NCBI GenBank assembly: GCA_937860165.1
Contig: CALMBE010000406.1
Coordinates: forward strand, 1 to 6,615
Length of the DNA: 6,615 bases
Reading direction: 5' to 3'
DNA from: an uncultured Planctomycetaceae bacterium
GTDB lineage: Bacteria > Planctomycetota > Planctomycetia > Pirellulales > Lacipirellulaceae
Below the pieces are notes generated by a model, which saw nothing but the letters and a program-made list of their open reading frames with translations, did not search any database and had not been told where the DNA came from. Shown here in pieces: positions 5,489 to 6,615 of the stretch. Made by a program: the position numbers and the translations under genes. Position 1 is the first letter of the stretch, and the number at the start of each line of letters is the position of its first letter.

Positions 5489-5637
5489 GTGTGTGAATCG
5501 GTGAATGGAATCTGGTTATCAGCCTGACAGGCAGACAGGGTCGCGTGACTGAGCAGGATGCAGGGCTAGTGCGTTGAGCCAGTGTCTCCGTGGTGATGAC
5601 GGGGAATGGTGAATGGGGTGTGGTGCGGGTCATCGGT

Positions 5638-6300
5638 TTATGCAGACTGCGAATAGGTGGTGCGTGGGGTGACGTCCCGTCGGGCATGGGGCGTCCTCGG
5701 CTCTTGGTCCGATGTAGGGACGAAGCCGACATAGAGCAGGTCTTGTTGCGCGTCATGTGGTGACTGGGAGTAATACAGGGCCTGTGGTGCCCGGGTCTGC
5801 TGGAGCCCGAGTGGGGATGTCTCGTGCATGCTGCCGAGACGACGCATCACATGGTGCAGGGCGGTGAGGGGGTCGCGTCCCTGGAGATGCATGAGGATCA
5901 CGGGGCCAGAGGTGAGATGGGTAATCAGGTCAGCAAAGTAGGGTTGTCCGAGATGTGACCGGGTGAGAAAGGTGGCGTCTCGTGTGTCGAGTCGTCGTCG
6001 GCTGCCATTGAGAATCAAGAGTCTCTCGTCGAGGAGTTGCTCCTGAATGAATCGTGACTGGCCTGTGACGACGAACAGGGGGGTGAGTAGGGCTAAGACG
6101 TCACGGGTGCGTGGGGGATCACTGAATGATGATGTCATGATGAGTCGGTCTATCACGGGTGAGTGTGTGATGCGTTCCAGGAGAGAGATACGAGATTGAT
6201 GGCTCGTTGGCACACGTCGGTCGAGCAGTGTGTGTGAATGGATAGGGGATGGACTGTCTTGTGTCGGTCGTTCGAGATTGGGGTGAAGCCCATAGTCCAA
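5638..6300 (-). CDS. Nucleoside-diphosphate-kinase-like protein lacking catalytic residues
   Basis: Numbered from the TTG at 6300 (220 aa), residues about 66-193 align by eye along the whole length of NDP kinase: RDVLALLTPLFVV (66-78) for the first strand, FIQEQLLDERLLIL (84-97), LDTRDATFLTRSHLGQPYFA (104-123) for 'LT.eqA..FY..H.gkpFF', THLTSGPVILMHLQG (127-141) for 'eFMTSGPvv..vLeG', then LYYSQSPHDAQQDLLYV (175-191) for 'HGSDS.esA.rEI.fF'. The phosphate-accepting histidine is replaced by Tyr, the N-terminal catalytic lysine by Thr73, and the loop holding the nucleotide-binding arginine is shortened. An active kinase is therefore unlikely; a regulatory or binding pseudoenzyme is more plausible. 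The real start is unclear: ATG at 6138 (166 aa) begins close to the domain, and neither start has a good SD. The N-terminal 54 residues and the Arg/Thr/Pro-rich C-terminal ~25 lie outside the fold. Confidence 0.75.
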   Translation of the reverse strand: MDYGLHPNLERPTQDSPSPIHSHTLLDRRVPTSHQSRISLLERITHSPVIDRLIMTSSFSDPPRTRDVLALLTPLFVVTGQSRFIQEQLLDERLLILNGSRRRLDTRDATFLTRSHLGQPYFADLITHLTSGPVILMHLQGRDPLTALHHVMRRLGSMHETSPLGLQQTRAPQALYYSQSPHDAQQDLLYVGFVPTSDQEPRTPHARRDVTPRTTYSQSA

Positions 6301-6502
6301 TCTATTTAACCGGGATAATTACATTGGACTCATCGTGTTTTGTGTGTTGAGACAGCTAAGGAACTGAGGCGTGTCGTGCTGCACAGGGATGAATGATCTG
6401 TCACGGCGTGGCGAAATCTGTGTCGATATATGCAGGGATTACAAGCAGTTAGTGTTCGTGTTCCGTCGGATTTCTGTGAGCGTCTCGGGGGGTGTAGTGT
6501 TT
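6301..6502. other. Intergenic gap, nothing identified
   Basis: About 200 nt separate the end of the partial gene at 6503 from the NDK-like gene. All long frames here look like shadows. I see no hairpin, tRNA or clear promoter; an AT stretch around 6423-6432 is too poorly framed to call. Confidence 0.5.
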
Positions 6503-6615
6503 TCATTTCTGGGTGTTCTGCAGCGCGACGAGCCGATCTCGTTTGGTACGAGGCATACGGATCTTGAGGGCATGGAAGAGGGCCTGGGTGACCTTGCCGG
6601 CCCAATTGGTGGTGG
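6503..6615 (-). CDS. C-terminal 36 residues of an unrecognised protein (cut by window edge)
   Basis: The frame entering from the right edge reads TTNWAGKVTQALFHALKIRM, then PRTKRDRLVALQNTQK and a TGA stop at 6505-6503. Third codon positions are mostly G or C (GCC, CTC, AAG, ATC, GTC, CTG, CAG), which favours this frame over the overlapping one at 6330-6605. The end is basic and probably helical. I cannot name the family from so little. Confidence 0.55.
   Translation of the reverse strand, partial: TTNWAGKVTQALFHALKIRMPRTKRDRLVALQNTQK

Noticed and set aside
5110..5496. 128-codon plus-strand frame
   Set aside because: Antisense to the lipoprotein gene, which has a signal peptide, lipobox and SD.
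5522..5532. Short inverted repeat GCCTG-A-CAGGC upstream of the lipoprotein gene
   Set aside because: A five-base arm with a one-base centre is too short to separate from chance; no promoter could be placed around it.
6330..6605. 91-codon minus-strand frame
   Set aside because: It overlaps the C-terminal coding frame ending at 6503, has poorer third-position bias, and its translation is Arg/Thr/Ser/Pro low complexity.

Overview
The first ~4.9 kb looks like the replication-origin region of a planctomycete-type bacterium (moderate GC, little strand skew). The assignment rests on the short divergent DnaA, the style of DnaN (starting MKISCDREQL after a short extension), and a downstream protein with an RHFEA motif that I recall, without a search, from planctomycetes. 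On the minus strand, in transcription order, lie a NifS/IscS-type cysteine desulfurase (3054-1891), dnaA (1768-701), a 335-bp gap with the hallmarks of a chromosomal origin (366-700), and the start of dnaN (365 to beyond the left edge). In the gap, DnaA-box-like 9-mers are followed by a run of DnaA-trio triplets and an AT-rich tract, in the order of the bacterial basal unwinding system.

On the plus strand, diverging from the desulfurase, are a signal-anchored protein of unknown function (3200-3820), scpB (start uncertain, about 3844-4548), and a small protein with a Glu/Asp-rich tail (4664-4933) that has its own promoter-like sequence and Shine-Dalgarno (SD). DnaA, DnaN and ScpB link this part to replication initiation, clamp loading and chromosome segregation near the origin.

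From about 4875 onward the sequence changes character. The plus strand becomes strongly G-over-C (27 G to 7 C in both 4981-5040 and 5581-5640, against 16 to 17 in 4021-4080). All genes are on the minus strand and none relates to the origin: a PEGA-like lipoprotein (5475-5059) followed by a strong hairpin, a nucleoside-diphosphate-kinase-like protein lacking the catalytic histidine (about 6300/6138-5638), and the C-terminus of an unrecognised protein (6615-6503). The style resembles Nitrospira-type genomes, which is an impression only. The switch falls just after the low-complexity acidic repeat, so either a chimeric assembly join or a real transfer boundary is plausible.

The items most worth a second look are the origin architecture, the degenerate DnaA ATPase motifs, the NDK-like pseudoenzyme and the composition break. 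I see no CRISPR array, tRNA, rRNA or insertion sequence.
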